Assembly: GCA_905250075.1 (NCBI GenBank)
Contig: CAJNOP010000512.1
Span: 87,275-151,274, forward strand
DNA length: 64,000 nucleotides
Source of the DNA: Rotaria sp. Silwood1
Taxonomy: Eukaryota > Rotifera > Eurotatoria > Philodinida > Philodinidae
Direction of reading: 5' to 3'
Part shown: in pieces, positions 14,601 to 27,435 of the stretch
Position numbering within the stretch: the first letter of the stretch is position 1
Layout: each line of letters begins with the position of its first letter
The notes under the pieces: model-generated
What the model was told of the DNA's origin: nothing
The model's input: the letters and a program-made list of their open reading frames with translations, nothing else
Database searches by the model: none
Translations under genes and position numbers: made by a program

Positions 14601-15064
14601 TGAAAATCTTCATTAAGAACTCATCTAATTTGTCAATAGCTCATCAATCAAATATCAACAAAGATTAATGACTTTAGATATTTTTCCTTGAATAGTGAAA
14701 ACTACAGATATCTGCAATGTTCTTATGAAAACTTATTCAGAAATAAAGATACGAGAAAGAATTACAAACTTATAGTTTAATATCTGATAAATATCTCTTA
14801 AATAAATCTAATATTTGTTTACACGTTCTTTTCTAATATTATTAAAGTCATTATTTGTGAATAGTCTTAGCAATAAGTATATTTATTTTTGTGTTTCTTG
14901 TTTTTAGATTTTCTGGACAAACAATATCAAGTAAATCACTTGTACTTTTAACAATTCAATTAAATATTATTCAATCAACAGTTGATTTAACAATGAATTC
15001 TGAACAAATTATTCTTGCTACAATGTTACTTAAAGAAATAAAACAAACATTTCTATCAATATAA
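8682..15064 (+). CDS. AP3B1: AP-3 adaptor complex subunit beta
   Basis: Large subunit of the AP-3 coat adaptor, which sorts cargo from endosomes to lysosome-related organelles. Twenty exons join in frame: 8682-8815, 8872-8947, 9006-9176, 9260-9420, 9480-9546, 9610-9789, 9856-10014, 10794-10891, 10972-11161, 11225-11410, 11492-11659, 11719-11867, 11923-12026, 12080-12603, 13289-13391, 13446-13540, 13598-13780, 13838-14063, 14119-14272, 14908-15064. This gives 1094 residues, close to animal AP3B. The trunk is strongly conserved ([32 protein letters not shown]). The hinge is the usual Glu/Asp/Ser-rich acidic stretch (12290-12600). The C-terminal ear follows. The donor at 9790 (GTTTTT) is weak, and the 685-bp intron after 12603 is chosen on phase. 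No stop or frameshift is seen. It could equally be labelled AP3B2; invertebrates usually have one gene. Confidence 0.95.
10240..10470. repeat. Inverted repeat pair in an AP-3 beta intron, MITE-like
   Basis: An 18-bp perfect inverted repeat, CATAATTTCCCGAGACAT, lies at 10240-10257 and 10453-10470. About 195 bp lie between the arms, inside the unusually long (779 bp) intron 10015-10793. The outer flanks show weak further complementarity. A clean target duplication was not found, so the element boundaries are uncertain. Confidence 0.55.
14365..14407 (+). other. Possible alternative terminal exon of AP-3 beta
   Basis: After exon 19 (donor at 14273), a TTTTTAG acceptor at 14359-14364 opens a 43-bp exon in the right phase. 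It encodes 14 further residues ([14 protein letters not shown], the first codon shared with exon 19) and a TAA. Using it would replace the last 52 residues of the ear. The longer exon 14908-15064 is preferred because it looks like the family C-terminus. Confidence 0.3.
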
Positions 15065-16745
15065 TAATATCTATCTTTCAATAGGATTTCTATTATTTGA
15101 ATCTTGATCTTTATGGTTATTATCTATTTATTGGTGCAATTGATTTCATTTTATTATATATTTTATTCTTTCTTATATAAATAAATACTTTTGAAAAGAT
15201 AATAATAATTTAGATCTTATCAAAATGATTTCATAATTTAAAAAAAAAACAAATCACTTTTACGAAATAGATCAAGGTCATTTATAGCTTTTTTTCTCTT
15301 GCATAAACTTTATTTTGTATGATATATATATATATATATTGAGAATTTATAAATATCATCATATTCTGCAGTCTAGAGAAATAGCAAAGCAATAAGTAAC
15401 ATATGCTGTATGTTAGTACTCGTATTCACACTTCTGAAAAAGAAAATCTATAAAGATGAATTTTTCATTTTATATCAATAATGAGTTTGTGAAGTTAATT
15501 TATTTAGTACTTGAATTCGATAATCAAATATAATCATTTCAGTATATAGATTGGAGTTTTATTTCATTTTAACCATTTATCAAGATATATTGTGATTGAT
15601 ATCAAGTATTAAGTGATAAAGAAGCTAGAAATTCACTATATAATCGTTATATCTATGTGTATATGATAAGAGTCCCAACGGCAAATAGATATTCAACATA
15701 AAAGGCTGTTGAATCAACAATCAACGCTTTGTCGATAAATACAATTAAAAATTTTATCATGCATCGAAGTTCTATTTAAATAAGCTCGACATCGCATACA
15801 ATAACAAAAAGAAGATTTTAAATAAATGTCAAATCGACTGAGAGGCTTGTTTTAGTTAAGAAAAAGTCAAATAGTTTAATATGGAGGCTTTGTATTGCAT
15901 AAAAATATCTGAAAGGATTTTCTGTTTTTATAACTAATACATACGTCTGATAAAAATAGATTACTTAATATTTTTCTCAAGTTTCTATGACTCAGTACTC
16001 TATTTTTAATTTTAGATTTTTTTTTGTCAAAATATCTTGATTGTATAATTGATTTCATCTTAAAAATGAAACAATTTATTTTTTGTAAAATGGTAGTATA
16101 GTTAACGTTAAAATGAATATTCAAGGTAACAGATTGAATGCATTGTATTACACTATGTCTAGTAGTATAAAATTATTTTGCGTTGTTTGCGAACAAAGTA
16201 TTCTTTTTCTCTTTGATAGGCTGAAAAACACTAGTCCTATTGTTGTTTAATTAACTACTTCACTTTTAGTCTTTCAAATAAACAAAAGAAGAAGAAGAAG
16301 AAAAAAAAACATTATTTTTCTAGTAAAAGTAATTTTCTAGATGAAAACTTATTCTTTCTCATGCCAATTCATATTTCATTTACTCATCCATTGTCTAATC
16401 ATTATCAAAAAAAAAAAATCTATTATTCATAAATATATATAATGAAAGATGGAACGATAGAAATGATACTTTTAGCAACTAATAAAGAACAGAAAAAAGA
16501 AAGGTCATCATGACCATTATTGAATATCATATAAAATTATCTACCATTTGAAAATAATTTACTACTTATATAATAGAATTTTGTTCATATTAAAAAAATA
16601 TTTCTTTTTTAATATATATATATATATATATAAACATATACATATATAAATCTTTTTTGTTTTTATAACAATTACAAAAGATATAAACAAATAGGCAACA
16701 AGTGTGCATAGAAAAAAGACAACAATTCATTCGATTGTAACATAT
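15065..16745. other. Region between AP-3 beta and LMO4 (convergent 3' ends)
   Basis: Very AT-rich. Contains short (TA)n microsatellites near 15325 and 16610, a GAA run near 16290 and A-tracts. No gene recognised. It presumably holds the two 3' UTRs, since AP-3 beta and LMO4 converge here. Confidence 0.55.
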
Positions 16746-17802
16746 TTAATACAAATCATCACTATTTGATATTGTAGTTGATGAAAAACCATTGCTATTG
16801 AGAATATTATTATTACTAAGCAATGAATGTGTAATTGTACTTGAAGTATGAGGATTATTTAAAAGTGATATATGTCCAGTATGATGATATTGTGGTGGTG
16901 TTACAAATGTTTGTTGTACTGCTGCTGTTGATACTGTTGCAGCTGTAGCACGTCCTGCTTTTGCACCACGTTTACTTGTTGTACCACCACGTTTAGTTGT
17001 TGGAGTATTATTAATATTTGTTGTCGATTTAAGTGGATTATCTTTTTCACAAAATGGTTGTCCATTAAAAAGAACATAACGATCACCTTTAACTAAAGGT
17101 ATATGACATTTAACACAAGTAAAACAATTTATATGATAAACATGATTTGGACTAATACGCATTACTTGTTCAGTTGTTCCAATCACTTTATTACATGATG
17201 AACATGGACGACTACCATATCTTCTATAATTAAACAAAACAAAAAAAAAGAAAAAATGTCAATAATTTAATTTATTTCGAATAGATGAAGATATTAATAA
17301 GTTTTCATTTAATTGGAAAAAAAAGAAAAAGTAAAATTATTCTTTTTGTTATTCAAGGCTAAATTAAAAAAAAAAAGGAAAATGAAACTTTTGGGTGTTT
17401 CTATTTTTTTTTTTTTTCCTTCAAAGAAGAAAACGAATTCTTACTTTATATAATCAGATTTACAAAGAAGTGCATTATCTTTTGTATAAAATGTCGAAGC
17501 TATATCAGCTAAAAGTACATCACAACATTGACAACGCAAACATTGCATATGCCAATAATTTCCACGAGAAAAACGATCATGTGTATGAAGAAAATAACGT
17601 TCATGTATTGGTTGTGAACAACTTGAGCATGTATATGTATTTATATTCGTTGTATTTGTTTGATTTGAATCACAACGTGGTGCAATAGGTACCATTTTTG
17701 TTTGTGATGGTGGTTGTTGTTGTTGTTGTTGCTGTTGATCAAATACAATTGATTGTGGTTCAAGTTTAGGTTGCATTAATAGAACTGAACTATTATTATT
17801 GC
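16746..17802 (-). CDS. LMO4: LIM-only transcription cofactor LMO4, common exons
   Basis: Two tandem LIM zinc-binding domains that bridge LDB1 and other nuclear partners. Exon 17445-17802 encodes a Gln-rich N-terminal part (an eight-Gln run) and LIM1 (CSSCSQP, HMQCLRCQCCDVLL, LLCKSDYIK). Exon 16746-17223 encodes LIM2 (CSSCNKVI, YHINCFTCVKCHIPL, GDRYVLFNGQPFCEKD) and a long Ser/Thr/Asn-rich tail. The 221-bp intron joins codon AA/A in phase. LIM spacing and the YTK...DYI...FNG..FCE.D pattern match LMO4 rather than LMO1-3. Vertebrate LMO4 is about 165 residues; here both ends are extended. The acceptor at 17803 enters in phase 1, so an upstream first exon is needed unless translation starts at the internal Met at 17776. 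Confidence 0.88.
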
Positions 17803-18594
17803 CTAGAAGAAAAAAAAATGAATGACAAGAGGGTAATTAATATTCATGTACGTCGTTCTTTTCCTATTACTAATACATCTCGATTTCAATTTATTTTCCA
17901 ATTATGAGATGATGATCGATGACGATTGTGCGTGTATATGAATGAGATGAGATTCTCTCTTTCTACTTGACACATAAGGGTAAGAAAAAAAAAAAAAAAA
18001 AAAAAAAACTTAATAAATGTGATCAGAAGAAAACAAAAAAAAGTCATTAACAGAATGGTAATAATTATACAAGATGAACGAAATAATAACATCAATGTAA
18101 ATTGTATCAAATAGTAAAAACAGTAGCATATATGATCGACTCAATGTCTAGGCAATTACTCTAATTACACTCATTCTTCGTGGTTAGTACGATAGCAGGT
18201 GCAAAAAACAAAAAAATAATAACAAAAAAAAAATTTCGCAACTATATATAGTTAACAATCCTAAAGAGGATGATTGACATGAATGTTGTTTTTCAATTTA
18301 CTAAGTTAACTCAAGTAGAGATTTTTTTTTTCTATTGTATTTATTAAAAACAAAAGTCAAATTTGCCTCAAAACAATCGAGCATAACAAATAGCATAGAA
18401 AAATATCAAATATTAATTAATAGATGATGATGATTATGAATAATCGAAGAAAAATTTCCCTATATTAAAACGAAGTAAGTACGCATTATATTTTTATTAC
18501 TTTTTCTACCTATATAGAAAAATAAATTAAATTTTAATTGATTTCTTAATCAATTTTTGTTCTTTTTCTTCTTTTCTTTTCTTGTCAAATCTAC

Positions 18595-18607
18595 CTGTAT
18601 AAATCAT
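18595..18607 (-). other. Candidate LMO4 first coding exon A
   Basis: On the minus strand an ATG at 18607 gives MIYT and then a split Gly codon ending at a GTAGAT donor (phase 1), which fits the acceptor at 17803. The frame stays open further upstream, so the coding part may be longer. Shortness makes this weak. Confidence 0.3.
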
Positions 18608-19690
18608 AATGTGAAAAATGGAATAATAATCGTCGATAATACTTCTTGATGATGTTGATGCCAAAAGATGAATATTATTGTTGATATATGTCGTCCAGTA
18701 CTTATATATCCATTCAGCAGAATATTCTGTACATATAATGTTCTATCAGGCAAACTTGTGCGACTCGTCTCGTCTCGTTTGTGCACAGAAACAAAACTTG
18801 GTCTCGTTTTTTCTTTCTTCTTCTTCTCTCTCTCTCTTCTTTGCTTTCTCTTTCCTATTTTCTTCATCATCATCATCATACAAGGCACTAACTAACATCA
18901 CAATATGATTCTCTTCTCTATTCTCTCTCCATTATATTACAAATAGACGTTGTCAATTAATGAATTGAAGAAAAAGAGAAGATATTTTGGCTTCGAGTTC
19001 TTATATTATATATATATATTATACGATCGATCGAAAGGCAAAAATTCATTTGAAAAAAAAAATTTAAATTAAAATGAGAAAAAAAAGGACGAACTGGTGC
19101 TTCAGTCTCTTTTTTTTTTTTTAATGACAATTCAAATTAGTTAAACATATGTGATGTCTATATATAGAACATCGAATGAATAGACATATATAAGATCATT
19201 AGTCGTAAATAAGAGAATTCTTAAATTAAAAAATTCACAATTATTGTATGACTGTTAAGCCAAGTTTATTCTAGTTTTTTTTAATCATCGAAATTGATTT
19301 GTCAAGTATGCAATCTCATCTTTTTTTTTTTTAATTTCTATTCTCAATTCTCATAATCAATAACTAACATCAACAACTGCTCTTTGTCTTCTTTTTTTTT
19401 TGTTGTTTAATTGAAAATATAATGTTTTTCGTCGTTTGTCATATAGAAAGATTGTAAAATTGATTGTCATTATTAGAAAAAAAAAATGTTCAAATTACTA
19501 ATAGATGAATGAATAAAAAGCATTCAAAAAAAAAATTGACAGAGGAAAAAAAGACAAAAATAAAACTTGACATATTGAATGTCAAGAGCATTAGCTTTTC
19601 TAGTGAACTAAAAGCGATTATCGATTTTAACAGATCGAAAAAAAAAAGCTTTTTACTTAATCAATTTTATATAGGATTTCTTAGGCTCAC

Positions 19691-19742
19691 CTGTTGCAGA
19701 AGCAACAGCGCGTCGACGCGTGCTTCGAGTTGCTCTCACCAT
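19691..19742 (-). other. Candidate LMO4 first coding exon B
   Basis: ATG at 19742 opens MVRATRSTRRRAVASAT and a split Gly codon, ending at a strong GTGAGC donor in phase 1 that fits the acceptor at 17803. The region is locally richer in CpG than its surroundings, as a promoter-proximal exon might be. The basic N-terminus has no known counterpart. Confidence 0.45.
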
Positions 19743-21016
19743 GTATGGATATCTTTCGTCGTTGACGCAGCGTTTAGCGGTGTGTTCTTTTTTTTTTTTG
19801 AAAAGAAATGAATCTAACTGTGTATGTGCGCGTACGTGTGTTACAAAAAAAAAGACGTGGATGTGGCGTGTGTTCTGTTCTTCTTATACATACATACGAT
19901 AGGACACGAAAAAAAAAAAGAAAAAAAAAAAGAAGCAAATTGCTAAATGATGACGAAGAGAACGATGAAAAAAATCTTTATTCACAATCACCTCTAACTG
20001 AATGAGCTAATTAAAACCACAAGATACTTATTTCTCGTTTTTTTTTCTTTCTCTTTTAGCACATTCATGGTCCTCCTGGGGGGGACGAGTGTGCCTTATG
20101 TATACACACTATATTATATTGTAGCGGCACTTGATTATCTCTTCACATCTATGTGAAATAGCAACGACGAAGAAGACGAAGAGCGACGAGGATAAAGGTA
20201 TTGTCGCATGGCGAGAAAAAAAAACGACGATAAGGAAGCGGCGACATTCTTCCTGGGCCTAAAATGTATTTGACGAACACATATACACATACGCAGCAAT
20301 CAAGTGAATGAGAAAACAATTAAATGGAAATATTCATTAAAAATATGTAAGTGTAATTAAATCCATTGATATATATATAATGAAGTCATTTCAATGAAAT
20401 AAAATGAGAAAATTAAATTAGATTATGATGCTAATTATTTTTTTTTTTGCTTCTAGTGTCAACTTGACATACGGAATAAATCTATACCGGATTATTGTAT
20501 TATATGACTAGCAGATGTTATTTAATATATAGATTCACAAAATGATCTAAGGCAAATTCAAATCTCAAATAAAAATCGATAAAATTTAACTACTAATCTC
20601 TTTTATTATATTATTTCTTTTATCATCTACAAAAATAAAGTTTATTTATTCGATTGAAAAGTTCATCGAATAAAATCTATTTTATTTTATTTTATTTTTG
20701 TCTTCTTTATGAATATTACGTAATTCAATACATCTTGAATTAATAATAAGTTTAAAAAAAGAAAATCATCAATAAATATTTTCTACATTTGAAACAAATA
20801 AGATGGTTCTAATAATAATAATAATAATAATCTGATTGACAAAGTTTTTAGCAGACATATATTAATTGAAAGCGAACAAACATGCATCCAAATAATGGTA
20901 ATTTTCTAGTATGTTGTTGTTATTTCTTAAATATACACATCTGACACCCGTTAAACTTCATATATAATTGTCATCACTTATTCCATATGTATACTTAAGA
21001 AGTTTTCTATACTTAC

Positions 21017-21127
21017 CACTAGTATTAATATTAACCATAGGTTTTATTAATGTTGACGATGGTAATACTAAAGATTCTGTTAGTAGATCATCATCAATTA
21101 AATCAGAAAACATTATTTTTTTAATAT
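21017..21127 (-). other. Candidate LMO4 first coding exon C, acidic N-terminus
   Basis: A pyrimidine-rich acceptor ending TTTCAG (21128) opens an exon with ATG at 21113. It encodes MFSDLIDDDLLTESLVLP and more (32 codons), then ends in phase 1 at GTAAGT. The phase again fits the LMO4 acceptor at 17803. The acidic/hydrophobic pattern resembles an activation-type motif (inference). The ATG lies inside the exon, so a further 5' UTR exon upstream is likely. Confidence 0.45.
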
Positions 21128-24100
21128 CTGAAATAGAAAAGAAAAAAAAACCTAGATCACATTTTTGTGTTCTATTTGAATTAGGTCGGATACCACTGCT
21201 AGAACTATCAATAAATACATCTGGAAGTATTGCTCATTCTTTTTTTCTCGTTTTTTTTTTTCTTTCTCTTTACTAGTCAAGAGGTATGAAGTATGCAAAC
21301 CAACCAAATGAATCTCTGCTAAATAACTTGAGTGAGAAACGAGATAAAAGCAAGAAGTTGAGGAAATGATAGATGCAGGACGCCATCGCTATCGTTTCTC
21401 ACAACTCGTCGATTATTGATACTACTGCCTGACAACAGTTATAAAGGAATGTGTCGATAATAATAAATTGACGAATGATAGTACGTTAGTTTATTATAGA
21501 TACATTCCAGTTTAAGATTAAATTCAATCAATGAGCAACAAATACCATTCACATAATAAAGAAAAAGAAAGTATTATAATAGAGGTAATAATAACATGAC
21601 CTGAGACGAGAAGAGAAGAAAAAATAAGATTGTATATATTAAACGAAAAGAATCATAGCATTTATGCCCTATGAGAATGATATGTATATAGTACACTTGT
21701 TCCTACGTCAAGAAAAAAAAAAAAAAAAAAGAAGAAGAAGAATATTTAAAATGGCAAGAAGTAAAACTTTTCACAAAAATCATTAATTTAAAAATGAGTT
21801 AATTCTCTATACATTACTCGGTTAAAAAAAAAATTTGTTCGTACTAGGCCATATGTGCATGCATAAAAAAAAATGGTCGAGTGTAAATAGACGAAAGGTG
21901 TTTTATTACAATGACATTATGAATGCAATTCGGCACTTATCGTTGTCGATAATGAAATAATATAGAAAAAAAAAGAGAGAGCATATAGATCTCTGGTCAT
22001 CAAAGAAGAAATCATTTTCTTTTTAAATATGTTACACAATAATAATGAGCACTGTTCTTTATGAAAATATATAATTCTTTTGTTTTTTTTTCGTTTTCTA
22101 TCTCACGAAATCCAAAACAGTCACCATGGGATGCTATCAACGAGTAGTCTATGTATATATATATATATTTGTTAGTGTAAAATAATTATTGGTCAGAGAA
22201 TTAGGAACGTAGTTGTCTCTCTTTCTCTCTGGAGACATATATACGCAAATCTGTTAATTGGTGTACGATTACATCGAGTAAAAATAAAAGAAAGAATTCA
22301 TTGAATGAAACTCTTCTTGCTCTCTTTATTTGTTTGTATTAGTTCGACACATGCGTTTGCATCTACTATTTACTCAAACACGTGACCACAATTTTCGATT
22401 ATAATTGATGGTATTCGTCGAAGATAATCCTCTAGTCTAATTCTAACAAATATGTCGGCATAATTTTAACTTAATCAAATAACCATCATTCAACATCGAG
22501 ACAGTAGGACACTTAATAATGCTTGTCAAAAATCGATTGATGTCGTTGTACAATGTAAAAGAAAATTACCATTTAGATACAAAAAAAAAAGAAAAAGAAA
22601 AACGAACGACTGTTTAGTTCATTGAATGATGCATTAACGACTAGTAATTATCAAGTGTTGTTCACAACTACTAGAAACTTCTATTGAAATGATAATAAGA
22701 CAAGTAAATTATGCTCGTTTTTGATTTCATCGGAATACGATTATTTCTTTCTTTCTTTTTTTTTTTGTGCTTAAAAGAATCAAATTACTAATCACATATT
22801 TTTTGGAATTCTTTAGTTTGAATGAAGTAAGAAATACTACACTAAATGATTAATTTCTTCAAACATAAATATAATACAATATGATGTGTATGATAAAGAA
22901 TGAATAATATTTTAACTATACAATAGAGACTTGCTGTTTAGTTTTGATTTTTAATGAAATAATTATTTATAAAAATAACTGATTTAATTAGGATAAAGTT
23001 TTAAACATCTTGGATTTCACATAAACTATTCGACTTCTTTTTTTTTCTGGCTTAACTATTTTGTTTTTTCTTCAACAAAATAATTCAATAATTATAAAAT
23101 TCATTTTTATTTTCATTTTATATTGTTTCGAAGTGAAAAAAATAGAGAGTTTAACAATACGACATATATCGCATGTCAGTTATAGCTAATTATAAAGACT
23201 TACATAGAATTGAAAAATTACTGTGCACGTCAAAAATCTAGTACTAAAATTGATTTTCAATTCATATATTCAACTGTATAGCATCGGATGTATGTAGATA
23301 CCAGTTTCATATAAGAAATATGTGAATATAAAATACAATGAAACAAATAATATGAAAAAACGTTAAGTTCTTTCTACAAGTATTCATATACTTGAAATTA
23401 AACGAATAAGTAAAATGATGTCTTTCAATTAGTGTGCTTCATCTGTATTCTATGTATTTATCTAAAGATAAAACGAAAGTTCACAACAGATCAAAGTTAA
23501 AAAAGAGTATTTCATAATATTATAGGATGCAAGAAATAATAGTTATATGTAATCAAGCAGTAGATGTCTGAGATACTAAGTTAGACTCATCGAAACAATA
23601 ATCCAATTTGTGGAATACAAAGAATTTTTTGCTGTCGTGCAGATATATATAATTAAAAGGGAACTATGTGAACAGATATACACGTCCTTTATGCTCATAA
23701 TTAGGCATACAAGAACATCTTGATGAGACTAGAAAAAATCTAAAGGTGTTTCTCTTTAGAAGTCTTTGTAAAGTTTCAGTCGAAAAAATTCTTTTTTGTT
23801 GGTGAGATATTGTATTTTCAAGTAAACTTTATTTTTGTTAGCTGAAATTTCCAATAGGCATTTACATTATTTATGAGCAAAATTTCATATCGAAATACTG
23901 GTTTTTGATTTTTCAATATATACAGAATGGTCAAAAAAATTGACCCTCTTAAAGAATGTAATTCCTGAGCTTATCAAATTCAATTATTCAATAAAGAATC
24001 AGTATGATAACCTAAAATTTTCAGGCTACATTTCTAGACTTTAATAGCTTAAGTAAACATATATCAGTTTACAAAGATTATTCAAATATTCGTACAATAA

Positions 24101-26513
24101 TAAGATTGGGTATTTTTTCATTAGGCTATTTATCATGCTAATTCAATGCTTTCGTCACTTACAGTAGTTTTAAATACGATCAATTAAATGCTGATTGTAT
24201 AAGCCGAACGAGATACGATATAATAAAGGAGTGTGAAAATACAATTCTCATTAAACTAAAAGAATCTTTTGGAAATGAAAAAATTCTGATGAGAATATAT
24301 GGTTAAGATGTGAATATGTTATTGTATTTTATATTCAAGCAGTTCTTGTATTGAACTAGGATAAACATGCAGTGTACAACTTTCCTTATATAAGTATATA
24401 ATTATATTAAATTAAAACTTTTTTGCTTATAAAATTGATAATCAAAAGTGATGTAAGACTTTCGACGTATATTATACAATTAAAGTGAATGTACATACAT
24501 GGAAAAACTTCATAAGTAGTGGAAATGATTTCTGAATCGAATAAAATATTGTTATTTTAACTCAACAATAAAAATCTCCATCTGTGTTATCTATAATTAA
24601 ACGATTGAATGCGGACTCTTCACTATTATCTTTTATTGCTTTTCTATACATTTTTATGTTGAATAAATAATAGTCTAATAAATCCAACTAATATGCTCAT
24701 GCATATTAAACAATGACATAATATGCGCAATTTTTTTTTTCTCAAATGACTTCTATTTTTAGTGGTCCTTGTAAATGAGAACAAAATAACATTATCAACA
24801 CTATGAGAATATGCAAGCATATTGATGAATACAATCACAATATGTCAAAGTAATGACGTGAGAAAACTTAAATTATTTTTTTTTCTAATAATCAGTAGTT
24901 CTAAATTTAAAAGAACTTTATTATCTTGTATTGATCATGACAAATATCATAAAATATATCGTACTTTTGAATGCAAGATCGGCAACATATCTCACAATTT
25001 AATATATCTATAATTGCTGCAAAATCAATTACAATATACATAGGGGAGCTGCATGACATTGAATAATAGTTTAATGAGGACAGAATAACTCTAAAATTTT
25101 AATTCAAGCCTATAAATAAAGCAAAAGATCTAATTAACTAATTTTATCTGCTATTGCTACAAATTCCATAGACTTATATTCTATCGTCATCATCTAAGCA
25201 TCTAATTTAAGCGTTACTATTTTAGAGTCAAATACGTTGAAAACTTTCGAAAATCTAAAAAATATTTAACGTTATCTCAGTTAATATCATGCACTAAAAC
25301 AAATTACCTCAACGACAGCAATCACATACGACACTAAAACTACGTGAACATGAAGTTAATGAAAATTTTTTCACATGCGTCAAAGCTTTATTTGTACTCT
25401 AAATGATTGTGAGTGTGTTTTAAAAGTTTTTTTTTTATCTGCGTTCAGACGCGATTTGAAACTAAGTCATATCTGGATGTGATTACTACATATACTATCA
25501 ATTGCGCTCCGACACATTTATTATATGCAACGGGATGAGACGAATTTATTTGTCTCTTCTTAAATGATAACCGAAAACGATTTAAAAATAGAACGCCCCA
25601 GATGCATTTAGTAATTTTGATCAAGCGTGTAGAGTTGTTATTTAAATGGGAAACGCATTCAAACGCGTATATTCTGCGTCTGATATTTACATGAATGACC
25701 ACATTATCAGAGTTTACTAAGTAGTAATTGCTCATTTTACATGCGAACAACAGAAGAACGATGACAGGCATAGCTTTCTCAAAATAGCTCGAATTTGGCA
25801 TCACACTCTCGAGGTGTCTAGTGATAACTAAGTGTATTTTATTTGGAAAAACACCAAAACAATCGTGTTCCATATGGACACTCTATCTTTACCAGAGATA
25901 TTCTCAGTGATTAGCTCAGTTTTTAACTGAATTAGCGTTCACTCAAGTAGAATGATATACGGAGTTCTACTACTTTTAACTTAAACGTTCGCACGAAATA
26001 TACAATATTGGCTCACTTAAAACCGAAGTAAAATACGATAGATAACTAAGAAAATTCTGATCTTAGCTGATGCACTCATTATTGTAAAAAGTATAACTTG
26101 TTATTACAGACATGGGAGACAAGGAACAACAATTTTTCCTTAATCGAAAAGGGGAGCCTTTGAAAATTTACATGAATATTGTTAAAGTTTGATTTGCCAA
26201 CGTCGCTCGAAGTATGAATAGGACATTGATTACTGATACAAGAAAAAATCGAATTTTTCTAATGAAGATGAATTAAACACTTAATCAAACGCTTCTTAAA
26301 CATTAGAATCATCAAGTAAACTGAGACTTTTCCATCATAATAAGCTTAACACACTAAAATATAAAAACAATAGTCTTTTGATATTTTAAACCGAATTCTC
26401 AAATGTATGACAATCAAAAAAAACAACGAAGGAAATCATTCATTGCCATTTTAATTCGATAGTTCTCTTTATCAAGTTTGTGTTGAAATGCAAGATTGAA
26501 TGCAACTAGGATC
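21128..26513. other. 5.4-kb intergenic stretch
   Basis: AT-rich, with poly-A/T runs and short microsatellites. The longest open frame (25445-25873, minus, 142 codons) shows no recognisable domain, lacks plausible splice neighbours and is probably chance or a decayed element. A short near-palindrome around GGTCAA...TTGACC lies near 23933. Part may be regulatory DNA of LMO4, whose candidate first exons point here. Confidence 0.5.
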
Positions 26514-27435
26514 CTAAAATCATTGTTTGTTCATTTGTTTGAAATGAATTATGTAATTCTAATGCATTCGAATTAGTAATCCCATTTTCATCTGTAACCA
26601 AAACGTTCCCATTTGTTAATATGGATGCTGTGTACGATTCTTGACTATAATTCATACTACTAGTCGTTGTCCAATTTCCTGTTGATGGAAGGTGTGGGGG
26701 TGCGTATCGGTGAGTGAACGAAAAACATAAACCTACACCTACACCCTTTCTTCACTTTTAAGTTCGAATCCTAGTCGTCTTGTGGATGATCGATGGTTCG
26801 TCATATCGATCATCAAGTAAATTACTTTCAATACGAGAGTATTGTAAAGTTTTTAACGATAGTGGCAGTAAAAAATATTAAGACATCTATAGAAGGAGAC
26901 GATGAGCAAGAGAAATTTTACTTTAAATAGTCTCCTTTCTAATCAATCATATCTGAATCTACGAAAGGTTCATAACAGTTTTAAAAAAAGATGTTTGATT
27001 TGGTACTCCTACGTAGATGAAGGTGTGGATAAAGACCATCCGTTGATCCGCATCCCTGCCTATGATCATATCTCTTGTGCACAAGCGACTGTTGCTAACA
27101 AAAAATCGATGAATGAGGGATTCTCCTGTGCCTGAAGCTCACCCGTCATGGCTGTTATAGTAGAAGTGACGCTCAATGTTGTTGCTATGTCCGTCGAAGA
27201 GAGATTAATCGTTGACGGTGTGGTAGACAAATTATTGGGCTAGGAAATAGTTGAGGGTTGTATCGTCGATTGAGTTAAGAGAACGGTTGATATAGTCACA
27301 GAGATCACAACTACTGCAATCCGAAGTAGAATAAGAAGAGTTATGGCAGGGAAACCAAGTTTTATAAATTGACAATGATCGATGACCACAGTTTTCTTTG
27401 GCTTCGTTATACGAACCTGCCACTCTTTATTACTA
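26514..27435 (-). pseudogene. Broken TM-anchored Kelch-repeat protein
   Basis: Read from 27435 leftward, the frame gives a short basic segment, a membrane span (ITLLILLRIAVVVISVTIST) and then a Ser/Thr-rich stalk. An in-frame TAG at 27240-27242 interrupts it in a PSTIS-stop-PNNLSTTPST context; a Gln codon changed by C to T would explain it. The stalk ends at a GTGAGC donor (about 27145). A CAACAG acceptor (about 26680) leads to a Kelch-type repeat (NWTTTSSMNYSQESYTASIL, then TNGNVLVTDENG). This stops after one repeat, whereas family members carry several. The putative intron is long and holds a telomere-like tract at its 3' end. Bdelloid genomes carry many such TM-stalk-Kelch genes. No start codon was identified. 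Confidence 0.65.
26690..26748. repeat. Degenerate telomere-like island (GT tract facing CA tract)
   Basis: GGTGTGGGGGTGCG followed, after about 30 bp, by CCTACACCTACACCC. G-rich on the left and C-rich on the right, so it can fold back on itself. Lies inside the putative intron of the broken Kelch gene. Confidence 0.55.

Noticed and set aside
16901..17688. Other-strand and other-frame open frames over the LMO4 exons
   Set aside because: Shadows of the LIM-domain exons, generated by the CAA/TTG runs and low-complexity tail.
25445..25873. 142-codon minus-strand frame
   Set aside because: Long for its surroundings, but no family pattern, no signal or TM logic and no splice neighbours. Kept only as a note in the intergenic entry.
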